From Nitrosospira sp. (GTDB taxonomy: Bacteria; Pseudomonadota; Gammaproteobacteria; Burkholderiales; Nitrosomonadaceae): 64,000 nt of DNA. A program made the position numbers and the translations under genes. The stretch is from assembly GCA_026399575.1 (NCBI GenBank), contig JAPLQS010000059.1, positions 25,443 to 89,442 on the forward strand, read 5' to 3'. The notes beneath the pieces are model-generated. The model was not told where the DNA came from and ran no database searches. It was given only the letters and a program-made list of their open reading frames with translations. How positions within the stretch are numbered: position 1 is the stretch's first letter; each line of letters opens with the position of its first letter. Below are positions 32,804-43,608 of this stretch, in pieces.

Positions 32804-33532
32804 ATGATTGTGGAAAAACACCGGCAAGACGCCCAGCCAGCTTTCGTGCTGCACACCTACCCTTACCTGGAAACCAGTCTGGTGGTCGAGACCTTCACCC
32901 AGAATTTCGGGCGGGTGCCGCTGGTAGCGAAGGGCGCAAGGCGTCCCAGATCGGCACTCCGAGGATCATTGCGGGCATTTCAGCCATTGCAGCTTTCCTG
33001 GGCAGGGAAATCGGAACTACGCACTCTGCACAAAGTGGAGTGGCAGGGAGGGCAGCCGTTTTTGCAGGGAATGAGCCTGATCTGTGGGTTTTACTTGAAT
33101 GAACTGCTGGTACGGTTACTGCACCGTGACGATCCGCATGAACAATTGTTCCTGTATTACCAGCAAACGCTGGCAGCATTGAGTATTCAGAAAGATTACA
33201 CTCCGGTATTACGGCACTTTGAGCAACGCATGCTGCAGGAACTGGGTTATGCCCTGACGCTCAATCATGACGTTGCATCGGGCAAGCCGATGAACCCGAA
33301 TAAAGAATATCGCTATGAAATCGAGCGTGGACCCGTGGCGCTGGAGGCCGGCGTTAACAGCTACGGCCTGCAACTGCGTGGGAAAACCTTACTGGACATG
33401 GAGCAGGATGATTATTCCGATGCCACCACCCGGCAACAGAGCAAAGCGTTGATGCGTTACATTCTCAATCATTATCTTGGTGACCAACCGCTGCACACAC
33501 GACAATTGCTCAAGGATTTGCAACAACTATGA
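32804..33532 (+). CDS. recO: DNA repair protein RecO
   Basis: A 242-residue recombination mediator that helps RecR load RecA on SSB-coated DNA. The N-terminal OB fold is recognisable from [20 protein letters not shown] and [17 protein letters not shown]; the helical part has [20 protein letters not shown]. The C-terminus is divergent, as usual. Its stop overlaps the pdxJ ATG in an ATGA (33529-33532). Confidence 0.92.
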   Translation: MIVEKHRQDAQPAFVLHTYPYLETSLVVETFTQNFGRVPLVAKGARRPRSALRGSLRAFQPLQLSWAGKSELRTLHKVEWQGGQPFLQGMSLICGFYLNELLVRLLHRDDPHEQLFLYYQQTLAALSIQKDYTPVLRHFEQRMLQELGYALTLNHDVASGKPMNPNKEYRYEIERGPVALEAGVNSYGLQLRGKTLLDMEQDDYSDATTRQQSKALMRYILNHYLGDQPLHTRQLLKDLQQL

Positions 33533-34254
33533 TCGAACTGGGCGTTAACATCGACCACGTCGCCACCTTGCGGCAAGCGCGCGGCACAATCTACCCCAAC
33601 CCGGTGGAAGCAGCGCTGATTGCGGAATCTGCCGGGGCAGATGCAATCACTCTGCATTTACGCGAAGACCGCCGCCATATTCAGGATCAGGATGTAGAAG
33701 TTCTGCGCGGTCTGCTTAAAACCCGCATGAATCTGGAAAGCGCAGTGACTGACGAAATGATAGCTTTTGCATTGCGCATCAAACCCGAGGATGTCTGTCT
33801 GGTGCCGGAACGGCGTGAGGAGCTGACCACTGAAGGTGGCCTCGATGTGGTGCGGCATTTCGAGCAGGTGAAATGCGCTTGTAGCAGACTGGCGGAAGCA
33901 GGTATTCGTGTCTCGCTGTTCATCGATGCGGATCACGCGCAGATTGATGCGGCGGTAAGGGCCGGCGCGCCCGTAATTGAAATTCACACCGGCCACTATG
34001 CTGACGCCGGCAGCGCAAGCGCACAACAAAGCGAACTGGAGCGGATCCGTGTCGCAGTCACCGCCGGCATCGATCAGGGATTAAAAGTCAACGCGGGTCA
34101 TGGATTACATTATCATAATGTCCAGTCTATCGCGGCACTGCCCGGCATATCCGAATTGAATATCGGCCATGCGATCGTGGCGCATGCCTTATTCATCGGC
34201 TTTGAACGGGCAGTACGGGAAATGAAAACATTGCTACTGGCAGCACGCAAATGA
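33529..34254 (+). CDS. pdxJ: Pyridoxine 5'-phosphate synthase
   Basis: A 241-residue TIM-barrel enzyme that condenses 1-deoxyxylulose 5-phosphate and 3-amino-2-oxopropyl phosphate in vitamin B6 synthesis. Diagnostic stretches are [36 protein letters not shown] and [12 protein letters not shown], which hold catalytic His and Glu residues and phosphate-binding loops. It is coupled on both sides by four-base ATGA overlaps (recO before, acpS after). Confidence 0.96.
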   Translation: MIELGVNIDHVATLRQARGTIYPNPVEAALIAESAGADAITLHLREDRRHIQDQDVEVLRGLLKTRMNLESAVTDEMIAFALRIKPEDVCLVPERREELTTEGGLDVVRHFEQVKCACSRLAEAGIRVSLFIDADHAQIDAAVRAGAPVIEIHTGHYADAGSASAQQSELERIRVAVTAGIDQGLKVNAGHGLHYHNVQSIAALPGISELNIGHAIVAHALFIGFERAVREMKTLLLAARK

Positions 34255-34628
34255 TTTATGGCATCGGCACCGATCTGGTCGAACCCTCGCGCATTGCGCG
34301 ACTACTGGAGAAGTATGGCGAACGCTTCGCCAAACGCCTGCTGACGGAAAGCGAGTGGCCCGAATATCTCGTTAGCAGTCAGCCGGCGATGTTTCTGGCT
34401 AAACGCTTCGCCGCCAAGGAGGCGCTTTCCAAGGCCATCGGTACTGGTCTTCGCTATCCTGTGAGCCTGAGCCACATCGGCATAACCCATGATCAGCGCG
34501 GTAAGCCGTGTTTCGAATTTCACCCTGAACTGAGCGCTCTGGTAAAGAACGAAGGCATCACCAGCCATCATCTTTCCATCAGTGACGAGCTGAATCTTGC
34601 CTGCGCTTTCGTTATTCTGGAAAAATAA
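34251..34628 (+). CDS. acpS: Holo-[acyl-carrier-protein] synthase
   Basis: A 125-residue phosphopantetheinyl transferase that activates acyl carrier protein from CoA. The magnesium-binding Asp is in [12 protein letters not shown], and [15 protein letters not shown] carries the second acidic residue and the family motif. The pdxJ-acpS pairing with an ATGA overlap is conserved in proteobacteria. nagZ begins 2 bp after the stop. Confidence 0.95.
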   Translation: MIYGIGTDLVEPSRIARLLEKYGERFAKRLLTESEWPEYLVSSQPAMFLAKRFAAKEALSKAIGTGLRYPVSLSHIGITHDQRGKPCFEFHPELSALVKNEGITSHHLSISDELNLACAFVILEK

Positions 34629-34630
34629 TC

Positions 34631-35680
34631 ATGTCGCTCGGGCCCATTATGCTCGATATCGAAGGCACGCAACTTACTGCCTTTGATAGAAAAAGACTGC
34701 AGCATCCGCTGACCGGCGGCGTGATTCTATTCAGCCGCAACTATTCATCCCTCAGACAACTGACTGAACTGACCACTGAAATTCACTCGCTGCGTAGCCC
34801 GCCACTACTGGTCGCAGTGGATCATGAAGGTGGCAGAGTGCAGCGTTTCCGCGAGAATTTCACGCGCCTGCCTGCAATGCGCGAACTGGGCAGGATCTGG
34901 GATGGACACCCCGCTCAGGCACGACATCTGACACAGCAGACGGGCTATGTGCTGGCAGCAGAGCTGCGTGCATGCGGTGTGGACATGAGCTTTACGCCGG
35001 TACTCGATGTGGATCATGGGCAGAGTTGCGTCATTGGCGACCGTGCTTTCCACCGCAAGCCGCAGGCGATCGCCGAACTGGCTCACAGCCTGATGCTGGG
35101 ATTGAAAACTGGCGGGATGATGGCAGTCGGCAAGCATTTTCCTGGCCACGGCTATATCAAAGCAGACTCCCACATTGAGATGCCAGTGGATAAGCGCACT
35201 TACGCCGATATCGCAATGGACGACCTGGTTCCATTCCGGCAAATGATTGACTTCGGCCTCGCCGGTATCATGCCGGCACACGTCATTTACCCCAGTGTAG
35301 ATACGCATCCTGCAGGTTTCTCCAGGATTTGGCTGAAAGAAATCCTGCGTGGTGAACTGGGTTTTGATGGCTGCATCTTCAGTGATGACTTGAGCATGGA
35401 AGGTGCGGCGGTCGCGGGGAATATTGTGCAACGGGCACAAGCTGCTCTCAGTGCCGGCTGCGATATCGTGCTGGTGTGCAACAATCCGCAAGCAGCAGAT
35501 GAATTACTTGCAGGACTGCAATGGGATATCCCAGCCATCAGTCTGGCACGTCTCGCCCGCATGCGTGGACGGCCCCACCCTGATTCAATGGTAAAGCTGC
35601 ATGAAGACGCACATTTTGTAAAGGCAGTAAAGGAAATCGGCGGGGTCGGGATCAGCAGCGGCGAGTTGCCGTTGGGATAG
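34631..35680 (+). CDS. nagZ: Beta-N-acetylhexosaminidase NagZ
   Basis: A 349-residue cytosolic family 3 glycosidase that removes GlcNAc from recycled muropeptides. [20 protein letters not shown] and [14 protein letters not shown] (His-containing mobile loop) are diagnostic, and the catalytic Asp sits in [11 protein letters not shown]. It is the last gene of the lepB-nagZ series and converges with cysS after 30 bp; a 6-bp hairpin there (35696-35714) may help end both transcripts. Confidence 0.94.
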   Translation: MSLGPIMLDIEGTQLTAFDRKRLQHPLTGGVILFSRNYSSLRQLTELTTEIHSLRSPPLLVAVDHEGGRVQRFRENFTRLPAMRELGRIWDGHPAQARHLTQQTGYVLAAELRACGVDMSFTPVLDVDHGQSCVIGDRAFHRKPQAIAELAHSLMLGLKTGGMMAVGKHFPGHGYIKADSHIEMPVDKRTYADIAMDDLVPFRQMIDFGLAGIMPAHVIYPSVDTHPAGFSRIWLKEILRGELGFDGCIFSDDLSMEGAAVAGNIVQRAQAALSAGCDIVLVCNNPQAADELLAGLQWDIPAISLARLARMRGRPHPDSMVKLHEDAHFVKAVKEIGGVGISSGELPLG

Positions 35681-35710
35681 AGCAAGCTCCCGTTCGTAGG
35701 TGTCCCTTAC

Positions 35711-37087
35711 CTACTTGCGCCGCCAGGTAGTGCCCTGTGGACCATCTTCCAGCAGGATGCCGGCATCGGATAGCTCCTTGCGAATACGATCTGCCTCGGT
35801 AAAATTCCTGGCAGTACGCGCAGCAAGGCGCTGCTGTATCATTTGTTCGATGCATTCCGGCGTGAATGTGGCATCTCCCACGATCGCTTCATCCTGCAGA
35901 TGCTGTTGCGGATCCCGTTGCAGCAGACCCAGCAAACCACCCAGCGCTTTGAGTAATGCCATATCCGCTAGTGCCCCGGTCCTATTGGCTTCATTGGCAA
36001 GATCAAACAGTACAGCAACCGCTTCAGGGGTGTTGAAATCATCATTCATCGCTTCCATGAACCGCCGGGCATGGGGTTCGTTCCAGTCGATTGCAGCCAC
36101 AGGAGCCTCACCTCCCTTTAATGCGATGTAGAGTCGAGCGAGCGCGTGTCTGGCATCTTCCAGATGCTGGTCGGAATAGTTCAGCGGACTGCGATAATGC
36201 GCGCGCAGGATGAAAAACCGTACCACCTCCGGCTGGTAGCGGGCAAGCACCTCACGCACCGTGAAGAAATTGCCCAGCGATTTAGACATTTTTTCATCAT
36301 CGACCCGCACGAACCCATTGTGCATCCAGTAATTGACGAAAGAATGGTCGTGTGCGCCCTCACTTTGCGCTATCTCATTTTCGTGATGAGGGAACTGCAG
36401 GTCCTGTCCACCGCCATGTATGTCGAAGTGCTCGCCAAGATAATGCTCGCTCATCGCGGAGCACTCAATATGCCAACCGGGGCGCCCCTTCCCCCAGGGC
36501 GAGTCCCATTGCGGCTCACCGGGCTTGGCTGCTTTCCATAGTACAAAATCCAGTGGATCTTTCTTGTGCGGGTCAATGATGACCCGCTCCCCAGCACGCA
36601 AATCGTCGAGCGATTTTCCGGAAAGCTTTCCATAACCAGGAAATTTATGCACGGCATAGTAAACGTCGCCGTTACTCGCGGGGTAGGCAATGTCTTTATC
36701 CACCAGGGTGCGGATCATGGCAACCATGTTTGCCACGTAGCAGGTGGCACGTGGCTCGTGCGCTGGCGGCACCACACCAAGTGCGGCAGCATCTTCATCC
36801 ATTGCCCGGATGAAGCGGTTGGTCAGTACCTCTATGGATTCGTTGTTTTCCTGCGCACGTCTGATTATTTTGTCGTCGATATCGGTAATATTGCGCACGT
36901 AGGTCACAGCGAAACCACTCGTCTGCAGCCAGCGCACCACCATGTCAAACACCACCATCACGCGCGCGTGCCCCAGATGACAATAGTCATACACTGTCAT
37001 GCCACAGACATAGATGCCGACCTTGCCCGGATTCAGCGGAACAAAGCTTTGTTTTGCCTTGGCGAGAGAATTATAGATCTTGAGCAT
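35711..37087 (-). CDS. cysS: Cysteinyl-tRNA synthetase
   Basis: A 458-residue class I synthetase. The HIGH-like box is [12 protein letters not shown] preceded by [11 protein letters not shown] (zinc Cys), with further zinc ligands in WHIECSAMS and [25 protein letters not shown] appears as [12 protein letters not shown]. The C-terminal helix bundle ends TTWRRK. It is divergent from the TPR protein gene. All catalytic motifs are intact. Confidence 0.96.
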   Translation of the reverse strand: MLKIYNSLAKAKQSFVPLNPGKVGIYVCGMTVYDYCHLGHARVMVVFDMVVRWLQTSGFAVTYVRNITDIDDKIIRRAQENNESIEVLTNRFIRAMDEDAAALGVVPPAHEPRATCYVANMVAMIRTLVDKDIAYPASNGDVYYAVHKFPGYGKLSGKSLDDLRAGERVIIDPHKKDPLDFVLWKAAKPGEPQWDSPWGKGRPGWHIECSAMSEHYLGEHFDIHGGGQDLQFPHHENEIAQSEGAHDHSFVNYWMHNGFVRVDDEKMSKSLGNFFTVREVLARYQPEVVRFFILRAHYRSPLNYSDQHLEDARHALARLYIALKGGEAPVAAIDWNEPHARRFMEAMNDDFNTPEAVAVLFDLANEANRTGALADMALLKALGGLLGLLQRDPQQHLQDEAIVGDATFTPECIEQMIQQRLAARTARNFTEADRIRKELSDAGILLEDGPQGTTWRRK

Positions 37088-37174
37088 TCAACGAGATTGT
37101 TAACTGGGCAGGCTTCTTGGTAGAATGTTGAATATTCTGGAATAACCTAACAAAAACCGGAGAAGTATAGCACA

Positions 37175-38200
37175 ATGAAAATACCAACCTTTCACCAGGT
37201 TCTCGCACCCGTTGCAGCTTGTGTCGCCGCTCTGTTACTGGTGGCGAGTCCATTTGCGTATGCCGATGAAAGCCAAGAAGTTGTCAAATTGTACCGGCAG
37301 GGTAACCTCTCCCAGGCGTTGCAACGAGCGGATGCCTACCTTGCCAGCAAGCCGAAAGATGCGCAAATGCGTTTCCAGAAGGGGCTGATACTCACCGAAC
37401 AGAATAAAATTGCTGATGCCATCCGGATATTTTCCTCCCTGGCGGCAGATCATCCCAACCTGCCTGAACCGTATAATAATCTCGCGGTGCTCTACGCCAG
37501 TCAGGGCCAGTATGAAAAAGCCAAAGATGCACTGGAGCAGGCAATACGCACACACCCCAGTTACTCTACCGCTCACGAAAACCTGGGCGACATCTACGCA
37601 AAAATGGCAAGCCAGGCTTATGACAAAGCGTTGCAGTTGGACAAGAGTAACGCCGCCGCACAGACCAAGCTGGCGCTGATCAAGGATCTATTCACGGATG
37701 GGTCCAAAGGTGTCAGAATCGCCGCTGCCAAATCGGCAAGCACCCCACCAGCAAGACTCCCGGAAAAAGTTGCCGAAAGAGTGGCTGCACAGAAGCCCGC
37801 ACCAGAAAAACCGGCCGTGATCGAAAAACCGGCAGCAGAAATAGCCGCTGCTCCAGCTGTCCCCGAAGAAATTATCAAAGCTGTGAACGACTGGGCCAAA
37901 GCATGGTCTACTAAGGATATAGCAGGTTATCTCGGTTTCTATGCGAATGATTTCCAAACCCCCGGTGGCGTACCACGTGCGGCTTGGGAAAAAAGTCGCC
38001 AGGAGCGCATTGAAAAGCCAAAATCAATCCAAGTGTCGATTACCAATCCAAAAGTTACTATTGCCGATGCCACCCATGCCAGGGTGACTTTCAAACAGTC
38101 GTATCACTCTGATACACTCAAAAACCATACTGTCAAGACGCTGGTGCTAGTCAAGGCTGGGGGGAAATGGACCATTCAGCAAGAACAAGTTGGACAATGA
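37175..38200 (+). CDS. Exported TPR protein with C-terminal NTF2-like domain
   Basis: A 341-residue secreted protein. The signal peptide is MKIPTFHQVLAPVAACVAAL-LLVASPFAYA. TPR repeats run from about residue 32 to 160 (for example PEPYNNLAVLYASQGQYEKA), then a Pro/Ala/Lys linker (about 180-228). The last ~110 residues (IIKAVNDWAKAWSTKDIAGY onward) look like an NTF2/SnoaL-type domain. The stop overlaps the L,D-transpeptidase start (38197-38200), and that partner ends in a similar domain, so the two probably act together in the envelope. Confidence 0.78.
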   Translation: MKIPTFHQVLAPVAACVAALLLVASPFAYADESQEVVKLYRQGNLSQALQRADAYLASKPKDAQMRFQKGLILTEQNKIADAIRIFSSLAADHPNLPEPYNNLAVLYASQGQYEKAKDALEQAIRTHPSYSTAHENLGDIYAKMASQAYDKALQLDKSNAAAQTKLALIKDLFTDGSKGVRIAAAKSASTPPARLPEKVAERVAAQKPAPEKPAVIEKPAAEIAAAPAVPEEIIKAVNDWAKAWSTKDIAGYLGFYANDFQTPGGVPRAAWEKSRQERIEKPKSIQVSITNPKVTIADATHARVTFKQSYHSDTLKNHTVKTLVLVKAGGKWTIQQEQVGQ

Positions 38201-39423
38201 GGCCATATAACCTTTGCATCAACCACGGTCGACTGATTGTCGCCGTCATGGCAGGAACATTCTGCTTCGCCGCTACGGGCGCCATGGCGCGTGACCTATC
38301 GACTTTGCCAGAATTGGCTATTGCCGGTCCGGAAAGCATGCTGGTCAAGAGCCTGCACGAAATCAGCGATCGTCGCATAGATTCTGCTTTGAACGGAATT
38401 GAACACCTGCTCAAAACCAATCCGAATTTCCGGCTTGCTCATCTCATCAGGGGTGACCTGCTTCTGGCTCGCTCTCGCCCCATCAGTAATATGGGTGACG
38501 CTGCCGGGGTGTCGCCGGAACGCATTGCCGATCTGCGCGCGGAAGCGCGGGTAAGGGTGCAGCGCCATCAGGAGCCAGTCCCGCGTGACATGGTGCCGAA
38601 GTATCTGCTACAGATGAGTTCGGATCAGAAATATGCTGTGGTTACTGACACGGGTAAATCGCGGCTTTATATCTATCAGAATGTTCAGGGCAAGGCCCGC
38701 TACCTTGCTGATTACTACATCAGCAGCGGCAAAAATGGCTCGCAGAAACTGAAAGAAGGCGACCAGAAAACTCCCCTCGGCGTATATTTCATTACTGCCA
38801 ACCTGCCACGGGCAAAACTTACTGATTTTTACGGCAGCGGCGCATTCCCCATTAATTACCCCAATGAATGGGACAAACGGCACGGGCGCAGCGGTTATGG
38901 CATCTGGCTGCACGGCACTCCCTCCGACACCTACAGCCGTCCGCCCCGCGCCAGCGATGGTTGCGTAGTGCTGGCCAACCAGGACCTGGATGCCGTGGCA
39001 ACAACCCTGCAAGTTGGCATAACGCCCGTCCTCATCAGCGATAAAGTGGAATGGGCAAGTCCTGATGAGGTGATTGCGCAGCGCAACGAACTTGCCCCGC
39101 ATCTGGAAAACTGGCGACGTGACTGGGAGAGCAGGAATGCAGATAACTATCTCGCGCACTATGGCCGCGATTTCTCCAGTGGCGGACAGGATCTGGCAAA
39201 ATGGTCACAGCACAAACGCCAGGTAAATGTCGCCAAGAGCTGGATCAAAGTCGATATCAGCAATGTCGGCATGCTTCTTTATCCGGGCAGAGACGATCTG
39301 ATAGTGGTCAGCTTCGACCAGGATTATTCCAGCAGCAATCTTTCCAACAAAATGAAAAAACGCCAGTACTGGATGAAAGAGAAAAATGGGCGCTGGAAAA
39401 TAATTTATGAAGGCGCGGCGTAA
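38197..39423 (+). CDS. L,D-transpeptidase (YkuD family) with C-terminal NTF2-like domain
   Basis: A 408-residue exported protein. The signal region is LIVAVMAGTFCFAATGAMA-R. The YkuD core starts near KYAVVTDTGKSRLYIY, with KTPLGVYFITANLP, IWLHGTPSDTYSR and ASDGCVVL, giving the catalytic HxG and SxGC features. Such enzymes make 3-3 crosslinks or attach proteins to peptidoglycan. The last ~120 residues (LENWRRDWESRNADNYLAHY onward) form an NTF2-like domain, resembling that of the TPR partner. I start at 38197, an ATGA overlap; a frame opening at 38167 lies in the upstream gene. Confidence 0.85.
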   Translation: MRPYNLCINHGRLIVAVMAGTFCFAATGAMARDLSTLPELAIAGPESMLVKSLHEISDRRIDSALNGIEHLLKTNPNFRLAHLIRGDLLLARSRPISNMGDAAGVSPERIADLRAEARVRVQRHQEPVPRDMVPKYLLQMSSDQKYAVVTDTGKSRLYIYQNVQGKARYLADYYISSGKNGSQKLKEGDQKTPLGVYFITANLPRAKLTDFYGSGAFPINYPNEWDKRHGRSGYGIWLHGTPSDTYSRPPRASDGCVVLANQDLDAVATTLQVGITPVLISDKVEWASPDEVIAQRNELAPHLENWRRDWESRNADNYLAHYGRDFSSGGQDLAKWSQHKRQVNVAKSWIKVDISNVGMLLYPGRDDLIVVSFDQDYSSSNLSNKMKKRQYWMKEKNGRWKIIYEGAA

Positions 39424-39467
39424 TCACCCCCGGCCAATAACCATCTCCGCTTTCTACAGGAATCATC

Positions 39468-40061
39468 ATGCGTATCGTCAAGCTGCTTGTCACCGCCCTT
39501 TCATTACTATTTAGCATCACGGTATTCGCTGCCGGCCCGCAGGTCGAAATAAAAACCAATTTGGGCAGTATCCTGCTGGAACTCTATCCCGCCAGAGCAC
39601 CCAAGACCGTTGAAAATTTTCTGCAGTATGTGAAGGAAGGCCACTACAAATCCACGGTTTTCCATCGTGTCATTCCGGGATTCATGATTCAGGGAGGTGG
39701 ACTCGACCAAGCACTCAGGCAGAAACCGACCAGACCACCCATTGAAAATGAGGCGGCTAATGGCCTGAAGAATACTATTGGGACAATTGCGATGGCTCGC
39801 ACCTCCGATCCGCACTCGGCATCGGCGCAGTTCTTCATCAACGTGGCGGATAATGCGTTTCTCAACTATTCTGCGCCCACTGACCGGGGCTACGGCTATA
39901 CCGTATTCGGAAAAGTTACGGGGGGTATGGAGATCGTCAACAAAATTGCCGCCACACCTACCGGCTCTGGTGATGTGCCCAGAGAAACCATAATAATTGA
40001 AGAAATCAAACTCATCTCGACCGCAGAACCTGCTCCTGCAGCCGGACAACCCGCAAAATAA
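39468..40061 (+). CDS. ppiA: Peptidyl-prolyl cis-trans isomerase, periplasmic cyclophilin
   Basis: A 197-residue cyclophilin with signal peptide [22 protein letters not shown]. The active-site Arg is in [15 protein letters not shown], and [20 protein letters not shown] with [17 protein letters not shown] completes the fold. It speeds proline isomerisation in the periplasm. A cytosolic paralogue follows after 8 bp, so the pair is probably co-transcribed. Confidence 0.93.
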   Translation: MRIVKLLVTALSLLFSITVFAAGPQVEIKTNLGSILLELYPARAPKTVENFLQYVKEGHYKSTVFHRVIPGFMIQGGGLDQALRQKPTRPPIENEAANGLKNTIGTIAMARTSDPHSASAQFFINVADNAFLNYSAPTDRGYGYTVFGKVTGGMEIVNKIAATPTGSGDVPRETIIIEEIKLISTAEPAPAAGQPAK

Positions 40062-40069
40062 GGATAAAC

Positions 40070-40561
40070 ATGATCAAACTACATACCAATTACGGCGTCA
40101 TCACTCTCGAACTCGATAGCGAGAAAGCGCCACTTACCGCCCAGAATTTCCTTGACTACGTGAACAGCGGACATTACGACAATACGATATTCCATCGGGT
40201 GATTAACGATTTCATGATCCAGGGTGGTGGTTTCGAACCGGGCATGCACCAAAAACAATGTCTTGCCCCGATTCAAAACGAAGCTGCCAACGGCCTCAAG
40301 AATGAGGTCTACACCATCGCCATGGCGCGCACTTCCGATCCACACTCAGCATCGGCACAATTCTTCATTAATATTGCCGATAACGGCTTTCTCAACTACA
40401 CCTCATCCACTTCGCAGGGTTTCGGCTACTGCGTGTTTGGCAAAGTAGTGGAAGGTAAAGATGTGGTGGACATGATCAAAAAAGTGAAAACCGGCAATCG
40501 CAGCGGTCACCAGAATGTACCCGTGGAAGACGTGGTAATCGAGAAAGCGGAAGTGGTTTAA
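40070..40561 (+). CDS. ppiB: Peptidyl-prolyl cis-trans isomerase, cytosolic cyclophilin
   Basis: A 163-residue cyclophilin without a signal peptide. [20 protein letters not shown] carries the active-site Arg; [20 protein letters not shown] is nearly the same as in the preceding gene, so the two arose by duplication. The C-terminus [14 protein letters not shown] is typical of PpiB. It converges with metZ after about 78 bp. Confidence 0.94.
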   Translation: MIKLHTNYGVITLELDSEKAPLTAQNFLDYVNSGHYDNTIFHRVINDFMIQGGGFEPGMHQKQCLAPIQNEAANGLKNEVYTIAMARTSDPHSASAQFFINIADNGFLNYTSSTSQGFGYCVFGKVVEGKDVVDMIKKVKTGNRSGHQNVPVEDVVIEKAEVV

Positions 40562-40639
40562 GACAGACTGGAATAGCTGGATTGAGTTGACCAGAGTGGG
40601 CGTATTTGCAGTGAAGTGCGTACGCCAACAAATGCATCT

Positions 40640-41821
40640 CTACAATCCCTGCAACCCTCTTGCCAAATCCGCTTTGATGTCTCGCACCGCTTCCAGTCCC
40701 ACCGCAATACGCAACAAGCCTTCGGTGATACCTGCCGCATCTCGTGCTTCCTGAGTGATACGGGCATGGGTAGTGGTGGCAGGATGAGTGAGCGTACTCT
40801 TGGTATCGCCCAGATTGGCAGTAATCGAAATCAGACGCGCGGCATCCACTACCTGCCATGCCGCTTCTTTCCCACCCTTCATTTCAAACGAAACGATACC
40901 ACCTCCTGTTTTCTGCTGCTGCCGGGCAAGCTCGTACTGCGGATGCGATGCCAAGCCAGGATAATAAACTCGCGCCACATTGGCTTGCTTCTCCAGCCAG
41001 CGGGCAATTTCCAGGGCATTGGCAGAATGAGCCTCCATCCGGATTTTGAGAGTCTCCATTCCCTTCAGAATTACCCAGGCATTGAATGCGCTTAAGGTCG
41101 GACCGGCGGTACGCAGGAAACCATGTACGCCTTTTTCCATTACCAGCTCCCGATTCCCCAGCACTGCGCCACCCAGCACCCTGCCCTGACCATCGAGATA
41201 CTTGGTAGCAGAGTGGATCACCAGATCTGCGCCCAACTCCAGCGGCCGTTGCAGTATCGGCGAACAGAAGCAGTTATCGACTGCCAGCCATGCTCCAGCT
41301 TTTCTCGCAACTGCCGCCAATGCTCTGATGTCGGAAATTTCAGTGAGCGGATTTGATGGGGTCTCTATGAACAAGAGCTTCGTATTGGCTTTTACTGCTG
41401 CCTGCCATGCCGCAACATCGGTGGCCGAAACAAATGTGGTCTCAACGCCAAAACGTTTGAGAATGTTGTTAAACAGGTTTACCGTGGCGCCAAACAGACT
41501 GCGTGAGGCGATCACGTGATCACCTGCGGACAGCAGCCCCATTACGCAGGAAAGTATTGCCGACATGCCGGAAGAAGTGGCAACACAAGCCTCTGCGCCT
41601 TCCAGTGCGGCAAGCCGCTCCTCGAAAGCGGTAACCGTAGGGTTGGTGAAACGCGAATATATGTTTCCCGGCTCTGCGCCGGAAAAGCGTGCGGCAGCCT
41701 GGGCAGCATTATCGAACACATAGCTTGAGGTAAGATACAGAGCCTCGGAGTGCTCGTTGAATTGGCTACGGTGTATGCCCGTATGCAGCGCCAGTGTTTC
41801 CAGTTCAAAATCGTCAGACAT
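40640..41821 (-). CDS. metZ: O-succinylhomoserine sulfhydrylase
   Basis: A 393-residue PLP enzyme of the Cys/Met family that makes homocysteine from O-succinylhomoserine and sulfide. The PLP Lys lies in LVIHSATKYLDGQGRVLGG; YSRFTNPTVTAFEERLAALE and ATSSGMSAILSCVMGLLSAG are family signatures. I place the start at 41821 (MSDDFELETLALHTG) behind a GGAGGGG site; the frame opens at 41878 but that part overlaps the purF terminator. MetZ and cystathionine gamma-synthase are similar; the pairing with purF fits MetZ. Confidence 0.9.
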   Translation of the reverse strand: MSDDFELETLALHTGIHRSQFNEHSEALYLTSSYVFDNAAQAAARFSGAEPGNIYSRFTNPTVTAFEERLAALEGAEACVATSSGMSAILSCVMGLLSAGDHVIASRSLFGATVNLFNNILKRFGVETTFVSATDVAAWQAAVKANTKLLFIETPSNPLTEISDIRALAAVARKAGAWLAVDNCFCSPILQRPLELGADLVIHSATKYLDGQGRVLGGAVLGNRELVMEKGVHGFLRTAGPTLSAFNAWVILKGMETLKIRMEAHSANALEIARWLEKQANVARVYYPGLASHPQYELARQQQKTGGGIVSFEMKGGKEAAWQVVDAARLISITANLGDTKSTLTHPATTTHARITQEARDAAGITEGLLRIAVGLEAVRDIKADLARGLQGL

Positions 41822-41842
41822 GGGAGATCCCCTCCAAATAAA

Positions 41843-41873
41843 AAACCCGTTCAGCCTTTGCCAAAACGGGTTT
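41843..41873 (-). terminator. Rho-independent terminator of purF
   Basis: Read on the minus strand, AAACCCGTT (41865-41873) pairs with AACGGGTTT (41843-41851) and runs into a T-rich tract. It follows the purF stop by about 100 bp and precedes metZ, so metZ likely starts its own transcript or depends on read-through. Confidence 0.75.
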
Positions 41874-41971
41874 CCCACGCTTTAGCCGTATTTATAACGC
41901 GCCCGCAAGCTGAATATCAAATCGGCGCACAATCGGCAAATTACGCTTGGTAAATGTTTTTGTCAAATCTC

Positions 41972-43492
41972 CTAGTCCGCAGTCACCAGATTCAGATCCA
42001 ACTGCGTGCTGGATCTGGCTTGCGCCAATGCCAGACCACCATTGCGCTGCGCCTCGACAATAGCCAGGTATTCCGGTGTAACGTCGCCGGTAATGTAATT
42101 GCCATCGAAACAGGAAGTCTCGTAACGTGTAATCGCTGGATTGACCCGGCACACATCTTTCTTGAGGGAATCGAGATCCTGGTAAATAAGGTGATCCGCA
42201 CCGATCTCCCGGCAGATATCATCGTCATCGCGGCCGGTAGCAATCAATTCCTGGCGTGTCGGCATATCAATCCCGTAAACATTGGGAAATCTTACTGGTG
42301 GCGCAGCCGAAGCAAAATACACTTTATGCGCCCCGGCTTCCTGCGCCATTTGCACAATTTCCCGGCTGGTGGTACCACGCACAATGGAGTCATCCACCAG
42401 CAGCACGTTCTTGCCGCGGAATTCCACACTCATCGCATTGAGCTTCTGCCGTACCGATTTACGCCGTTGCTGCTGCCCCGGCATAATGAAGGTGCGGCCG
42501 ATATAACGGTTCTTGACGAAACCCTCGCGGAAATTCAGCCCCAGACGGTTGGCAAGCTGCAAGGCACTGGGGCGGCTGGAATCCGGAATTGGAATCACCA
42601 CATCAATGTCCAGATGCCGCATGGTTTTGGTGATCTTGTCGGCCAGACTCTCACCCATGTTCAGCCGCGTCTCATATACCGAAATGCCATCCATTACCGA
42701 ATCGGGGCGCGCCAGATAGACGTACTCGAAAATACACGGATTAAGCGTAGGATTGGCGGCGCACTGTTTGCTATAAAAATTGCCGCTCTCGTCAATAAAA
42801 ACCGCTTCTCCCGGTGCGATATCACGTACCAGTTTGAACCCCAGGGTATCGAGCGCCACACTTTCGGATGCCACCAGATACTCGACTCCCTGCTCGGTAT
42901 CGGCACAACCGAACACTAGTGGACGAATGCCGTAAGGATCGCGAAAAGCCAGCAACCCATAACCCGCGATCATCGCCACGACTGCATAGGCGCCGCGGCA
43001 CCGCTGGTGGACGCCAGCAACTGCGGCAAAAATGGCGGCGGGATCGAGCTGATGATTTTTTGTGCTTCTCTGCAGCTCATGTGCCAGCACGTTGAGCAGA
43101 ACCTCGGAATCGGAATTGGTATTGACGTGACGCAAGTCCTCGCGAAACAACTCCTGGTTGAGCTGTGCCGCGTTGGTGAGATTGCCATTGTGCCCCAGCA
43201 CGATGCCAAACGGCGAGTTGACATAAAATGGCTGCGCTTCAGCGGTGGATTCAGCAGAACCCGCCGTTGGATAGCGCACATGGGCAATACCCATATTTCC
43301 GGCTAATGCGCGCATGTTACGGGTTCTGAACACATCCCGTACCAGGCCGCCGCCCTTTTGCATGTGAAAAGTGTTGCCCTGTGCCGTGACTATGCCGGCG
43401 GCATCCTGGCCACGGTGCTGCAACACCAGCAATCCGTCATACAGCAACTGGTTGGCAGGAGATTGTGCGACTACACCCAGAATTCCACACAT
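41972..43492 (-). CDS. purF: Amidophosphoribosyltransferase
   Basis: A 506-residue enzyme that makes phosphoribosylamine, the first step of purine synthesis. The N-terminal nucleophile is Cys2 (MCGILGVV), with [11 protein letters not shown] and the glutaminase fold; the PRPP loop is [18 protein letters not shown]. There is no propeptide, so it is the E. coli-like form. cvpA lies 116 bp upstream in the same direction, the classical cvpA-purF pair. Confidence 0.95.
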   Translation of the reverse strand: MCGILGVVAQSPANQLLYDGLLVLQHRGQDAAGIVTAQGNTFHMQKGGGLVRDVFRTRNMRALAGNMGIAHVRYPTAGSAESTAEAQPFYVNSPFGIVLGHNGNLTNAAQLNQELFREDLRHVNTNSDSEVLLNVLAHELQRSTKNHQLDPAAIFAAVAGVHQRCRGAYAVVAMIAGYGLLAFRDPYGIRPLVFGCADTEQGVEYLVASESVALDTLGFKLVRDIAPGEAVFIDESGNFYSKQCAANPTLNPCIFEYVYLARPDSVMDGISVYETRLNMGESLADKITKTMRHLDIDVVIPIPDSSRPSALQLANRLGLNFREGFVKNRYIGRTFIMPGQQQRRKSVRQKLNAMSVEFRGKNVLLVDDSIVRGTTSREIVQMAQEAGAHKVYFASAAPPVRFPNVYGIDMPTRQELIATGRDDDDICREIGADHLIYQDLDSLKKDVCRVNPAITRYETSCFDGNYITGDVTPEYLAIVEAQRNGGLALAQARSSTQLDLNLVTAD

Positions 43493-43608
43493 GATTGCAT
43501 CCCGGAAAGAGCGTACAGATTAATGCTGCATGAAAAACATGTAAAGAAATTTACTTCGCATCCTGCCCTGCACTACAGCTTGCATCATGGCCATTTATCT
43601 GGTTATTC

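Noticed and set aside
41954..42919. 321-codon frame opposite purF
   Set aside because: Antisense to purF catalytic sequence; composition is that of a shadow frame.
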